A DNA stretch of 64,000 nt, taken from contig NZ_OU015321.1 of assembly GCF_907163105.1 (NCBI RefSeq), positions 124,001-188,000 on the forward strand. The letters run 5' to 3'. The notes under the pieces are model-generated. The model had not been told where the DNA came from and did not search any database. It worked only from the letters and a program-made list of their open reading frames with translations. How positions within the stretch are numbered: the first letter of the stretch is position 1; every line of letters starts with the position of its first letter. The translations under genes and the position numbers were made by a program. This DNA comes from Cloacibacterium caeni (GTDB taxonomy: Bacteria > Bacteroidota > Bacteroidia > Flavobacteriales > Weeksellaceae). This document shows positions 24,502 to 33,495 of the stretch, piece by piece.

Positions 24502-25143
24502 ATGTCACACCTAGAAAACATATCAAAACTTTTTTCTAAAAATTTTGTAGAAAATCCAATGCTAGAAACTTTCGAGGCAGGAAAAATTCATCTTCCTAGC
24601 GGAAAGTTAGTCGCTTGTGATCCATTGATTACCCATGACATGAAGGAATTTGTGATTCATTTTCCTGTAGGTGATTTTCCTGTTTTTGTACACAAAGAAA
24701 GAGATAGCAATTGTATTGCTTATGTAGAAATAGTGTTTCAAAATGAGGAGGCAACAACCTTTAAAATGGCAACTACAGAAGGTCAACATATTGAAGATTT
24801 GCAAGGAGAAGAAGTTTTCGGGTATCCTGTAGAATCGGGAATGGGTTGTTTTATGGATGCAGAAACGCAGGATGCTCTTAATCATCTAGAAAATAGATTG
24901 TTTCATAGAAAAGGAGCAGATTTTATGGGAATTTATGAAGAGTTTTTCCACAGTCATTTCTTTGATGAAAATGGAGCGATTGACCAATTTGCGTTCCTAA
25001 AACCAGACGAAGGAAAACCAGGAAATATTTTTGCTTTCGAAACAGGATATGGAGAAGGTTTCTATGCAAGCTATATTGGTTTTGGTGCAGAAAATCAACC
25101 GGTTAAAATTATAACGGAGTTTATTGAAATAAAATCTGAATAA
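24502..25143 (+). CDS. DUF4241 domain protein
   Basis: 213 residues, essentially the whole protein being DUF4241: LPSGKLVACDPLI at the start, FPVFVHKERDSNCIAYVEIV, then YPVESGMGCFMDAETQDAL and the closing GYGEGFYASYIGFGAENQPV. The family is found in bacteria with unknown function and some members accompany immunity or toxin loci; nothing here points to a toxin. No signal peptide. It is followed by a ribokinase-like gene after 93 bp. Confidence 0.85.
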   Translation: MSHLENISKLFSKNFVENPMLETFEAGKIHLPSGKLVACDPLITHDMKEFVIHFPVGDFPVFVHKERDSNCIAYVEIVFQNEEATTFKMATTEGQHIEDLQGEEVFGYPVESGMGCFMDAETQDALNHLENRLFHRKGADFMGIYEEFFHSHFFDENGAIDQFAFLKPDEGKPGNIFAFETGYGEGFYASYIGFGAENQPVKIITEFIEIKSE

Positions 25144-25236
25144 TTATTCTTATCGAAACAAAAAAAGACTAATTTTGTTGTAGACCTAACGCTGAAATTT
25201 TAAACCTATTTCAAAATTTCTAAAAATTAAACTTCA

Positions 25237-26127
25237 ATGAAAGTAAGTGCAGAACAGCCCAAAATTATAGTTGTAGGAAGTTCTTCTATCGATTTAGTCC
25301 TCAATACATCATTTCACCCAGAACCCAATGAAACGGTAATCGCCCAAAAATCTGAAACTTTTTTTGGAGGAAAAGGAGCCAATCAAGCAGTAGGAACAGC
25401 GAGATTAGGTGCAAGTACATTTTTCATTGGTTGCGTAGGAATGGATCCTTATGGTCAACAAATTCTTAGAAATTTAGTAGATGAAAATGTAAATGTAGGT
25501 TTTGTACACGAAGATTTAGACCACGCTACAGGAACGGCTTATGTAACTGCAGCGCACGGTAAAAACGCCATCGTAGTAGTTCCTTCTGCCAATTATTGTC
25601 TAGAGCCAAAGCATTTAGAGAGCGCAGAAAGATTTTTTTCTACAGCAGATTTAGTGCTAACTCAGTTAGAAATTCCGATGAATGTGGTAGAAAAAACGTA
25701 TGAATTTGCCAAAAAATACAACAAAAAACTGGGAATTTATGCTTCTCCAGCTGCCAGAATTTCAGAAGAGATTTTAGACTATGCCTCTTTTATCGTGGCC
25801 AAAAGCAATGAACTTTCCATCATTTTTGGGGAAGAATCTAGAGAAAAAATTTTAAGAAAATATCCCAATAAACTTTTTGTAAGAGATGATGCTAATTCTA
25901 CCATTTATCACAATGGTTCGGAGATGAAATATCACAGGAACGACCCAGAAGACATGCCCAATAAAATGGGAATGGGAGATGCTTTCACTTCTGGTTTTTC
26001 CATCGCGTTATGTCATGGAAATGAGGTAGATGATTGTGTGAAATTCGGGAATGATGTTTCGCTAAAAGTAGCACAAAAAAGAGGCTCTCAAACAGGATTG
26101 CCCAAATTAAAAGATTTCGGTTTGTAA
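25237..26127 (+). CDS. Ribokinase-like PfkB family carbohydrate kinase
   Basis: 296 residues. VVGSSSIDLVLN at the N-terminus, the PfkB signature 1 region FFGGKGANQAVGTARLGAST, and VGMDPYGQQILRNL fit ribokinase closely. The anion-hole/catalytic base motif, usually GAGD, reads GMGDAFTSGF here, keeping the catalytic Asp. It phosphorylates a sugar or nucleoside with ATP; GGKGANQA is typical of ribokinase, so ribose is the best guess, but no ribose transport genes are nearby. It may be co-transcribed with the following genes. Confidence 0.9.
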   Translation: MKVSAEQPKIIVVGSSSIDLVLNTSFHPEPNETVIAQKSETFFGGKGANQAVGTARLGASTFFIGCVGMDPYGQQILRNLVDENVNVGFVHEDLDHATGTAYVTAAHGKNAIVVVPSANYCLEPKHLESAERFFSTADLVLTQLEIPMNVVEKTYEFAKKYNKKLGIYASPAARISEEILDYASFIVAKSNELSIIFGEESREKILRKYPNKLFVRDDANSTIYHNGSEMKYHRNDPEDMPNKMGMGDAFTSGFSIALCHGNEVDDCVKFGNDVSLKVAQKRGSQTGLPKLKDFGL

Positions 26128-26226
26128 TTTTAACCAAAGAATAATATGCAGAGAATTTCAAATTTTTGGAATTCTCTTCTTTTTTTAGATATTTTTGGAA
26201 ACAGAATTTTCCACAGATTTTCTCTT

Positions 26227-27069
26227 ATGAATAATACCATTACCATCTATACTCAAGACCAATATCCCATTATTGCTACGCTTTTTGAGCCAGAAAATGC
26301 GAATGGGAAACTACTGTTGGTGAATTCTGCAACTGGCGTGAAACAACAAACGTATTACTCTTTTGCACAGCATTTTGCAGATTTGGGTTTTGTGGTAATT
26401 ACCTATGATTACAGAGGAGTGGCGCTTTCTAAACCAGACCAGCTCAAAGGTTTTAAAGCGAGCATGAGAACTTGGGGAAATACAGATTATAAAGCTGTTA
26501 CAGATTTTATAGAGGAGCATTATCCTCATCACCGAAAATTTCTAATCGGTCATTCTGTAGGTGCTTTAATCCTCGGAATGAATAAAGATTCAGCAATTTT
26601 TGAAAAATTCTGTTTCGTGGCCACTCAAAATACTTATTTTGGGCATCTTTCTCCAAGAATTAAAATATTGGGATTATTAGGTTTTGGCTTGTATCAGCCT
26701 GTTCTAACTCGGGTAAAAGGGTATTTCAAGACGTATTTTGTGAATTTAGGTGAATCTTTGCCCAAAGGTGTTTCAGATGATTGGCGAACCCTTATCATGA
26801 ACCGAAAATCCGTAAATCGATTACTCGAAAAAACGGAGAATTTCTCTAAAAATTTACATCAAGAAGTCTTATATCTCAACATGCAAGATGATGATTGGAT
26901 TACAGAAACGGGAATGAAATTACTCATGAACGAAACGTATGTCAATATGAGGCCTATTTACAGAATCGTGCATCCTCACGAAAGCAATGGAGAAGAAATA
27001 GGTCACATTAATTTTTTTAGAGCAAAACACAGTAAACTTTGGAGCATGGTTTTCGATTGGTTTTCGTAG
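26227..27069 (+). CDS. Alpha/beta hydrolase
   Basis: 280 residues from ATG 26227 (MNNTITIYTQDQYPIIATLF). The frame opens at ATG 26146, but those 27 residues (MQRISNFWNSLLF...) are not family-like. The nucleophile elbow is LIGHSVGALI, the oxyanion region is LLVNSATGVKQQTYY, and the C-terminal catalytic His is in EEIGHINFFR. The set resembles the serine aminopeptidase/YheT-like hydrolases with a 'hydrolase 4' type fold. The substrate is unknown. It is followed by the HD gene after 9 nt, so they probably form an operon. Confidence 0.85.
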   Translation: MNNTITIYTQDQYPIIATLFEPENANGKLLLVNSATGVKQQTYYSFAQHFADLGFVVITYDYRGVALSKPDQLKGFKASMRTWGNTDYKAVTDFIEEHYPHHRKFLIGHSVGALILGMNKDSAIFEKFCFVATQNTYFGHLSPRIKILGLLGFGLYQPVLTRVKGYFKTYFVNLGESLPKGVSDDWRTLIMNRKSVNRLLEKTENFSKNLHQEVLYLNMQDDDWITETGMKLLMNETYVNMRPIYRIVHPHESNGEEIGHINFFRAKHSKLWSMVFDWFS

Positions 27070-27078
27070 TTTTGAAAC

Positions 27079-27726
27079 ATGAAAAATCACATCACCCTTA
27101 CCATAAATTTTGTTAAAGAAAAACTAGAAGGTGCAGAAGCAGGACACGATTGGTTTCACATAGAACGCGTCTGGAAACTCTCTAAAAAAATTGCCGAAAA
27201 AGAAGGCGGAAATCTGGAAGTAATAGAACTTTCGGCTTTGTTGCACGATATTGCAGACCCTAAATTTCATAATGGTGATGAAACTTTGGCACTTAAAATT
27301 TCTCAAAATTTTCTCGAAGAAATTCATATAGATACTGAATTAATAGAGCAAGTGTTGTTTGTCATTAAAAATATTTCCTTTAAAAATAGAGCGGAAGCAC
27401 CAGAAAATCCTCCTTTAGAATTGCAAATTGTGCAAGATGCAGACCGTCTTGATGCGGTTGGAGCAATTGGGATTGCTCGAACATTCAATTTTGGGGGATT
27501 TAAAAATAATTTGATGTATCATCCGGAAATCAAGCCGAATCTAGGCATGAACAAAGAAGAGTACAAAAAATCAAACGGAACCACCATCAACCATTTTTAT
27601 GAAAAATTGTTGTTGCTCAAAGATTTAATGAACACCGAAACGGCAAAAAAAATCGCATCAGAAAGACACGATTTTATGTTGCAATTTCTTGATGAATTTT
27701 ATAAAGAATGGAATGTGGAACTGTAG
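27079..27726 (+). CDS. HD domain phosphohydrolase (YedJ-like)
   Basis: 215 residues. The metal-binding residues are visible in order: HDWFHIERVW (first His), LSALLHDIADPKFHN (the HD pair), and QDADRLDAVGAIGIAR (last Asp). This matches YedJ/YpgQ-type proteins, for which hydrolysis of nucleotides or pyrophosphate has been reported in some members. The natural substrate here is uncertain. It starts 9 nt after the hydrolase gene. Confidence 0.9.
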   Translation: MKNHITLTINFVKEKLEGAEAGHDWFHIERVWKLSKKIAEKEGGNLEVIELSALLHDIADPKFHNGDETLALKISQNFLEEIHIDTELIEQVLFVIKNISFKNRAEAPENPPLELQIVQDADRLDAVGAIGIARTFNFGGFKNNLMYHPEIKPNLGMNKEEYKKSNGTTINHFYEKLLLLKDLMNTETAKKIASERHDFMLQFLDEFYKEWNVEL

Positions 27727-27761
27727 AATTTCTGATTTTTTCAAAAGTCAACCAAAAACAA

Positions 27762-27769
27762 TATCTTTG
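27762..27769 (+). promoter_or_regulatory. -7 promoter element TATCTTTG
   Basis: Ends 5 nt before the ATG at 27775; another leaderless-type arrangement. Confidence 0.65.
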
Positions 27770-27774
27770 TTAGA

Positions 27775-28362
27775 ATGAATAGTCTCAATTTTGTTTTACT
27801 TTTCCTCTTAATTCTAGCTCTTATTTTAAGTTTATTTAAAACAGGAGCCAGAGCGAGATGGGCTAAAAATATCAGATTTTTTATTGTAATTTTAGGTTTA
27901 GCATTTTTCGGATATTGGTTTTTTCAAAAGAGTTTCAGTAATTTTTTAGAAAAATCCATGTCGATTCAGGTGATTAACAGAGTGAACCAACCGCTTGATA
28001 TTTATGCCATAAAAGTTATCGACAAAGACCAAAATAAATTCCTCACTAAACATTTAGGCAAAGTAAGAACCAATCATTACCAAATAGACTATTTTGTAAT
28101 GAGCAATTCTAATGAATTTTGGGTGGCTGCTTACAATGTGAAAAATAAATTGGTTTACTTCTCTCAACATAGCGTTCAGAACAAAGAAGAAGACCAAAAA
28201 ATAGAGGTGAGAACCTTTTTAAACCAAAGTCAAAAACTATCAGACATCGCCGAAAAAGTGATTGAAAAGAATAAACTAGAAAATGTAAACCAAAGCATTT
28301 TAGTGTCTCTTTCCCTATTGCTTTTGTTCTTAAATGTAGTGCTTTTAACAAGGAAAAAATAA
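27775..28362 (+). CDS. Hypothetical membrane protein
   Basis: 195 residues that I do not recognise. It has two N-terminal hydrophobic helices (about 4-23 and 36-53), a middle domain outside the membrane (about 60-165) with YFVMSNSNEFWVAAYNVKNK, and a final helix (NQSILVSLSLLLLFLNVVLL) ending in TRKK. It has its own promoter and terminator. Confidence 0.65.
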   Translation: MNSLNFVLLFLLILALILSLFKTGARARWAKNIRFFIVILGLAFFGYWFFQKSFSNFLEKSMSIQVINRVNQPLDIYAIKVIDKDQNKFLTKHLGKVRTNHYQIDYFVMSNSNEFWVAAYNVKNKLVYFSQHSVQNKEEDQKIEVRTFLNQSQKLSDIAEKVIEKNKLENVNQSILVSLSLLLLFLNVVLLTRKK

Positions 28363-28363
28363 A

Positions 28364-28394
28364 AAAGAACTTCTAGGATTTCTAGAAGTTCTTT
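28364..28394. terminator. Bidirectional terminator between the membrane protein and the efflux operon
   Basis: 13-bp perfect stem AAAGAACTTCTAG / CTAGAAGTTCTTT with a 5-nt loop, A-rich before and T-rich after. Confidence 0.9.
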
Positions 28395-28421
28395 ATTTTC
28401 ATTGATGCTATTAAGCGGTTT

Positions 28422-29612
28422 TTATTTTTTCTTCTCTTTCAATTCTTCTTTGTCTTTATCAGATGGGTTCCAAACTTTTACTTCAGAATCTTTAGTAATT
28501 CCCGAAAGAATTTGAACATTAATTCCATCAGATGCACCCAGTTTTACGGTCACTTTTTTGAATTTTCCGTCTTTCTGTTTTACTTCTACAAAAGGAACAT
28601 CTTTACCATTTTGTTTTTCATATTGAATAAGACTTTCGTCTAAAAGTAAAGCGTTTTTCTGAGAGCTCAATACAATTTCGCCATTGGCAGAAAATCCTGC
28701 TCTAATGTATTCATTATTAGGGTTAAAAACGTCTCCTTCAATCGGGAATTTGATGGTTCCGTTTTCATCTTTTCCTTTTGGAGCAATCATGGTTACTCTT
28801 CCTGGGAAAGTTTTATTTTGTAAAGCACCGATGACGATGTTCATCTCCATGCCTTCCTTAATTTTTCCAGCTTGAGCTTCGTCTATTTTTCCTTCAAAAA
28901 TAAGAGAGTTAAGGTCTGCAACACTACAAATAGTAGTTCCAGCATTAAACTGATTGGCTTCAATTACCTGATAACCAACTTTTACAGGAACTTCGAGTAC
29001 CGTTCCCGTGGCTTTAGAACGAATTTGAGTAGTGGCAAGACTTTGTAAACCTTCGGCAACACCAGTTCTAGCGATTTGTAGATTTTTCTGAGCGGTTTGC
29101 AATTGTTGTTGAGCGTTTTTCAACTGATTTTGCATGGATTGCAATTGCTGTTGAGCAGTAAGAAATTCTTGTTTAGAAATTACGCCTTGAGTGTACAAAC
29201 GCTGTTGCATCGCAAATTGCTGTTGCTGATTTGCCAAATTAATTTTAGCATTATTAATTTGAAGATTTGCATTTTGCACTTCTTGTTGAGCAGCATTTAC
29301 CTGAGGAACGCTCGGCACAATTTTAAGGGTAGCAATAAGTTCTCCTGCAGAAACATGGTCGCCTTCTTTTACCAAGATTTTGTCTATAATCCCAGACATA
29401 TTCGGCTTAATTTCTACTTCTTCTCTCGGAACTATTTTACCAGTAGCCATTACTTTATCATCAAGATTTTGCACGAATGGTTTTCTGGTGAGAAAAGCTT
29501 CGCTTTCTTGAGAATTAGATTTAATCAGGTAACTTATTCCCATCAGAAGTCCAGCTGCAAAAAGCAAACCTAAGAGAATATAAACTACTTTTTTGAAGGT
29601 TAAGTTTTTCAT
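28422..29612 (-). CDS. Periplasmic adaptor (MacA/HlyD family) of an ABC efflux system
   Basis: 396 residues. One N-terminal membrane helix (VVYILLGLLFAAGLLMGISY) is followed by the lipoyl half-motif EVEIKPNMSGIIDKILVKEG and a long Gln/Asn-rich hairpin coiled coil (about 100-190, many QQQ). The second lipoyl half (IRSKATGTVLEVPVKVGYQV) and beta-barrel segments (GRVTMIAPKGKDENG) follow. Such adaptors link inner-membrane ABC permeases to an outer-membrane channel. It is the last gene of an operon with two MacB-like permeases and one ATPase; no TolC-like gene is present. Confidence 0.93.
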   Translation of the reverse strand: MKNLTFKKVVYILLGLLFAAGLLMGISYLIKSNSQESEAFLTRKPFVQNLDDKVMATGKIVPREEVEIKPNMSGIIDKILVKEGDHVSAGELIATLKIVPSVPQVNAAQQEVQNANLQINNAKINLANQQQQFAMQQRLYTQGVISKQEFLTAQQQLQSMQNQLKNAQQQLQTAQKNLQIARTGVAEGLQSLATTQIRSKATGTVLEVPVKVGYQVIEANQFNAGTTICSVADLNSLIFEGKIDEAQAGKIKEGMEMNIVIGALQNKTFPGRVTMIAPKGKDENGTIKFPIEGDVFNPNNEYIRAGFSANGEIVLSSQKNALLLDESLIQYEKQNGKDVPFVEVKQKDGKFKKVTVKLGASDGINVQILSGITKDSEVKVWNPSDKDKEELKEKKK

Positions 29613-29711
29613 TTTATATGAAATATTTAATTGTTATCAAGTTTAATTTATTTTTTAATTCACCATTCACTTTTCCAAAAGAAAAAAATCACAATGGCAA
29701 ATTCACATGTA

Positions 29712-30983
29712 TTATTCGCTTCTTAAAGCTTCTATTGGTTTAATTTTCACGGCTCTTTGTGCAGGAATCATCCCGATGAGAAGTCCTAAAATCGTCATCA
29801 CCGCCATTGCTGCAAAAACGTGTGAATAATTTACCGTAGGATTATAAAAAGGGAAAGCATCTTGGTTCTGAGTCATCGCATTGATAATCATCAAAAGGAA
29901 AATCCCGAAAATAAATCCTAATAATCCCGAAGTCAAAGTAATTACCACACTTTCCAGCAAAATTTGGTTTCTTACTTCAGAAGGCTTCGCTCCCAAAGCT
30001 CTTCGGATGCCTATTTCTTTGGTTCTTTCTTTTACGGTAATCAATAAAATGTTAGAAATCGCAATCACACCCGCCAAAATGGTTAGCGCTCCTACAATAA
30101 TGGTGAGCAATTGCATTCCTGTTAAAAAGCCATACATTTTCCCGAACATTTTCCCCAAGTTGAAACTTCCAAAAGCATTGGTATCTTCAGGAGAAACGTT
30201 GTTTTTCTTTTTAAGTTCTAGTTTGGCTTGTTCTTCTACGGTTTCCAGATTGGCTTCTGGTTTACTCACGATGGCAAAAAAGCCTACTTTGTCTCCATCA
30301 TTGTACATTTTAGTATAAGTAGAAAGCGGAATGTACGCTGTGGTATCATTATCCATAGGTCCACCAGCTTTGGCTACCTTATAAACACCGATAACGTTAA
30401 AGAAAATACCTTTGATATTGATAGATTTCCCAATAGGATTTTCATTTTTTTTGGCGTCAAAGAAGTTTTTATAAATTTCTTCACCGATGACAACTACGTT
30501 TTTACTCGCAGTAACATCTGCATCATTGATATATCTTCCGAAGATTAATTTCTTTTCAGAAATTTTATTTCCTGCAGGGTAATCTCCAGTAAGGGTATAC
30601 GTGGTAGATTTTCCGTTGCGGTTCATTTGTTCACCAGGATTTCCAAAATTTCCTCTGGAGTTTTGAGGCGAAATGTAATCAATCTGTGGGATTTTCTTTT
30701 CCAATAAATCCATGTCAGGAAGGTGCAAACTCAGTTGTCTGCCTTTTGGGAAACCGTTATACGGAATAGTAGTATTCTGTGCCCACATAAAAATAGAATT
30801 GGTCGCAAATCCAGAAAATAATTTGTCAAAACCGTTTTCCATGCCTTTTGCAGCTCCCAATAAACTAACAAATAAAAACATACCCCAACCTACACCAATC
30901 ATGGTGAGGAAAGTACGAAGTTTATTATTTTTAAGTGAATAATAAATTTCTTGCCACGTATCTATTTTGAATATGATGTTCAT
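29712..30983 (-). CDS. MacB/FtsX-type ABC transporter permease (second)
   Basis: 423 residues. An N-terminal membrane helix (LRTFLTMIGVGWGMFLFVSL) is followed by a large periplasmic MacB core (about 45-280) and three C-terminal FtsX helices with the family segment VKERTKEIGIRRALGAKPSE. The C-terminus AVKIKPIEALRSE is also typical. It probably forms a heterodimer with the permease encoded upstream. It acts with the adaptor as a mechanotransmission exporter or drug/peptide efflux pump rather than a channel. Confidence 0.93.
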   Translation of the reverse strand: MNIIFKIDTWQEIYYSLKNNKLRTFLTMIGVGWGMFLFVSLLGAAKGMENGFDKLFSGFATNSIFMWAQNTTIPYNGFPKGRQLSLHLPDMDLLEKKIPQIDYISPQNSRGNFGNPGEQMNRNGKSTTYTLTGDYPAGNKISEKKLIFGRYINDADVTASKNVVVIGEEIYKNFFDAKKNENPIGKSINIKGIFFNVIGVYKVAKAGGPMDNDTTAYIPLSTYTKMYNDGDKVGFFAIVSKPEANLETVEEQAKLELKKKNNVSPEDTNAFGSFNLGKMFGKMYGFLTGMQLLTIIVGALTILAGVIAISNILLITVKERTKEIGIRRALGAKPSEVRNQILLESVVITLTSGLLGFIFGIFLLMIINAMTQNQDAFPFYNPTVNYSHVFAAMAVMTILGLLIGMIPAQRAVKIKPIEALRSE

Positions 30984-31000
30984 TTCTAATTTTTGTTTAG

Positions 31001-31068
31001 AGTTTCGTGTTCCGAGATTCGAGTGATTATTTCATTATCAAATTTTCAAATTACCACATTATCAAATT
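31001..31068. repeat. Short-word repeat between the two permease genes
   Basis: GTTTCGTGTTCCGAGATTCG words at the left, then repeated ATTATCAAATTTT words. The first part shares its vocabulary with the string inside the M3 peptidase gene. Confidence 0.7.
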
Positions 31069-32298
31069 TTACTCCGCTCTCAATGCTTCTATTGGTTTTA
31101 TTTTACTCGCTCTGTATGCAGGAACAAATCCAGCAAGCAATCCAGACATCACCAAACTGATAAATGCTACGGTAATCAATAGCCAACCAACACTTGGGTC
31201 TTTAATGAAATATTCTTCTAAACTATTGCCAATTAATTTCAAAGTCAAAACGCCTAAAGCAACGCCAATCAGTCCAGAAATTACGGTAATCACGATACTT
31301 TCTTGAATAATCAAAGACACAATGGTTCTCGGTTTAGCACCGATGGCTTTTCTTACCCCAATTTCTTGAGTTCTTTCTTTCACGATATAAACCATGATAT
31401 TGCTAATCCCAATAATTCCTGCCAATAAAGTTCCGAGACCAATGAACCCCACAATCATGGTAATGACAAATAAAAATTGGAAAGAATCTTTCAAACCTTC
31501 TGCTCTGTTTCTTACGACCACGGCATTTTCATCATCAGGAGAAACTTTTTTTCTGGCTTTTAATTCCTTTTTCAGTTGGTCACTATAAGCGAGGGCTTGT
31601 TCAGGATTTAGTTTTTCGTCATAGGCAATGTAAACCGTGCTCACCGTATCAGAACCTTTTTTCATTTGCTGAAGCGTAGAAATAGGGATGGAAATCATAC
31701 GTTCGTCCCAGTCACCACCATCATCAGAAAAAACGCCTATCACTTTGAAAACACTACCGTTAATCTCGAGTTCTTTTCCTACAGGATCTCCATTTTTGAT
31801 GAGGTCACGCTGTACCATTCTACCGATTACGGCTACATTTTGTTTTTCGTCAATATCTTTTGGAGAGATAAATCTTCCGTTGAGTAATTGTCGGTTCTCT
31901 ATTTTTACTTCTTCATCATTAGCTCCGCTGATTTGGTAGAAACCACTTTCTTTTCCATATTTTACATTAAGGTTGGTAGAATATCGTGGAGTAGAATACT
32001 GCACTTTTTCAGGATGAGCATCTACAATAGCATTATAGTCACTATTATTGAGGGTTACTTGTCTGTCAGCTTGTAAGCCTTCATAAGCAATGGTGGTTTT
32101 TCCAGTAAAAATGGAAATAAGATTCTGTGCATCTCTGGTAAATCCTTCTTGGAAAGCATTTTGCAATCCTTTTCCAATACCAAAGAGAACAATAAAAATA
32201 TATAAACCCAGCGCTACGGTAAACCCAGAAAGCACCGTTCGCAATACATTACTGCGAATAGAACTGAAAATTTCTTGCCAACGGTCTATATCAAACAT
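31069..32298 (-). CDS. MacB/FtsX-type ABC transporter permease (first)
   Basis: 409 residues with the same build as its neighbour: N-terminal helix (VLRTVLSGFTVALGLYIFIV), periplasmic domain, then three helices with VKERTQEIGVRKAIGAKPRT and a C-terminus ending KIKPIEALRAE. The two permeases clearly arose by duplication but have diverged, suggesting an obligate heterodimer. It stands 176 bp after the ATPase gene, the gap being filled with repeat-like words. Confidence 0.93.
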   Translation of the reverse strand: MFDIDRWQEIFSSIRSNVLRTVLSGFTVALGLYIFIVLFGIGKGLQNAFQEGFTRDAQNLISIFTGKTTIAYEGLQADRQVTLNNSDYNAIVDAHPEKVQYSTPRYSTNLNVKYGKESGFYQISGANDEEVKIENRQLLNGRFISPKDIDEKQNVAVIGRMVQRDLIKNGDPVGKELEINGSVFKVIGVFSDDGGDWDERMISIPISTLQQMKKGSDTVSTVYIAYDEKLNPEQALAYSDQLKKELKARKKVSPDDENAVVVRNRAEGLKDSFQFLFVITMIVGFIGLGTLLAGIIGISNIMVYIVKERTQEIGVRKAIGAKPRTIVSLIIQESIVITVISGLIGVALGVLTLKLIGNSLEEYFIKDPSVGWLLITVAFISLVMSGLLAGFVPAYRASKIKPIEALRAE

Positions 32299-32409
32299 AT
32301 TATTTCTTTAATTTTTTGCTTTACAAAGTCAATTTGCTTTGTCGTCAATTGTCAATTTTTTAAAAAATTTACCATTCATTTTTCAACTTTGTTGAAAAAA
32401 ATCACCATT

Positions 32410-32470
32410 CACTTACTGTATTTTTTCCTCCTCATAATCTCATAACCTCATAACTTCATCACCTTATCAC
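32410..32470. repeat. G-free short-word array (CTCATAAC)
   Basis: Words of the type CTCATAAT, CTCATAAC, TTCATCAC, TTATCACC in tandem, without G on the plus strand, in the gap between ATPase and permease genes. Confidence 0.8.
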
Positions 32471-32474
32471 CACC

Positions 32475-33164
32475 TTACAAAACCACCTGCTGTATATACT
32501 CATCCGTTTCAATGACACCATCTTTCAAATGTACATTTCTCTTGGTTTGAGCTGCTACATCTGGTTCGTGGGTAACTACGATGATGGTTTTCCCTTCATT
32601 ATTAATATCTTGAAGCAGTTTCATAATATCATGAGTGGTCTGAGAATCGAGTGCTCCTGTTGGTTCATCCGCCAAAATCACTTTAGGATTGGTAATTAAA
32701 GCTCTTGCAATTGCTACACGCTGTTTTTGTCCACCCGAAAGTTCATTAGGCAAGTGATTCGCCCATTGTGCTAAACCTACTTTCTCTAAATATTCCATTG
32801 CGCGCTGGTTTCTCTCTTTTCTAGGAACATCTTGATAATAGAGTGGAAGTGCTACATTTTCTAATGCCGTTTTATACCCAATTAAATTAAACGATTGGAA
32901 AACAAATCCCAAAAATTTACTTCTGTATTCTGCCGCTTTGGTTTCGGTGAGATGTTCTATAGGAATGCCATCTAATTCATAGATTCCGCTGTCTTTTTCA
33001 TCTAAAATACCAATGATATTCAGTAAAGTAGACTTTCCAGAACCAGAACTTCCCATAATCGAAACGAACTCTCCTTCGCCGATTTCTAGGTTAATTCCTT
33101 TCAAAACGTGCAACTTATTATGACCGATATCGTAAGACTTATGTAAATCCTTGATGACTAGCAT
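32475..33164 (-). CDS. ABC transporter ATP-binding protein (LolD/MacB type)
   Basis: 229 residues. Walker A is [20 protein letters not shown], the Q-loop region [15 protein letters not shown], signature [17 protein letters not shown], Walker [16 protein letters not shown] and the switch His in VVTHEPDVA. These match LolD/MacB ATPases that power FtsX-type permeases. It is the first gene of the operon. No consensus -7 box is visible in the 331-bp gap upstream on the minus strand. Confidence 0.95.
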   Translation of the reverse strand: MLVIKDLHKSYDIGHNKLHVLKGINLEIGEGEFVSIMGSSGSGKSTLLNIIGILDEKDSGIYELDGIPIEHLTETKAAEYRSKFLGFVFQSFNLIGYKTALENVALPLYYQDVPRKERNQRAMEYLEKVGLAQWANHLPNELSGGQKQRVAIARALITNPKVILADEPTGALDSQTTHDIMKLLQDINNEGKTIIVVTHEPDVAAQTKRNVHLKDGVIETDEYIQQVVL

Positions 33165-33495
33165 GGGCTTTTTTGGAATAAGTAGTAAATTTTAGAAACT
33201 TGTTACAAGAAAAAAAGAGCAAAAATTTTAAAATCTTTTGTTTAATTGTAAAATACTTTAAATAATGAAATTCTGTGTAATTGTTTAATTAAAAATACCT
33301 TGTAAAAGCCCTATTTAAGTGCCAAGTGCACGCAAAGGCTTTATTCATCAAACCTCTATGTAATTGTGGAAAACTTTTGCCCCTAAAAACCAAAAATTTA
33401 ACATGAATGAGGTGTTTTCATTTTTGATTTATAACTTCAATTTCTATTTTTGTAGTCAGACTTAATCAGATAATTAATAAAAAAAGCAACAAGCT
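33165..33495. other. 331-bp gene-free divergent region before nrdB
   Basis: AT-rich, holding the nrdB -7 box TATTTTTG at 33445-33452. AAGTGC occurs twice close together (33319-33330), a possible operator half-site pair. I see no NrdR-box palindrome that I could defend. Confidence 0.5.
33445..33452 (+). promoter_or_regulatory. -7 promoter element TATTTTTG for nrdB
   Basis: Consensus -7 box 43 nt before the nrdB ATG. Confidence 0.65.
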
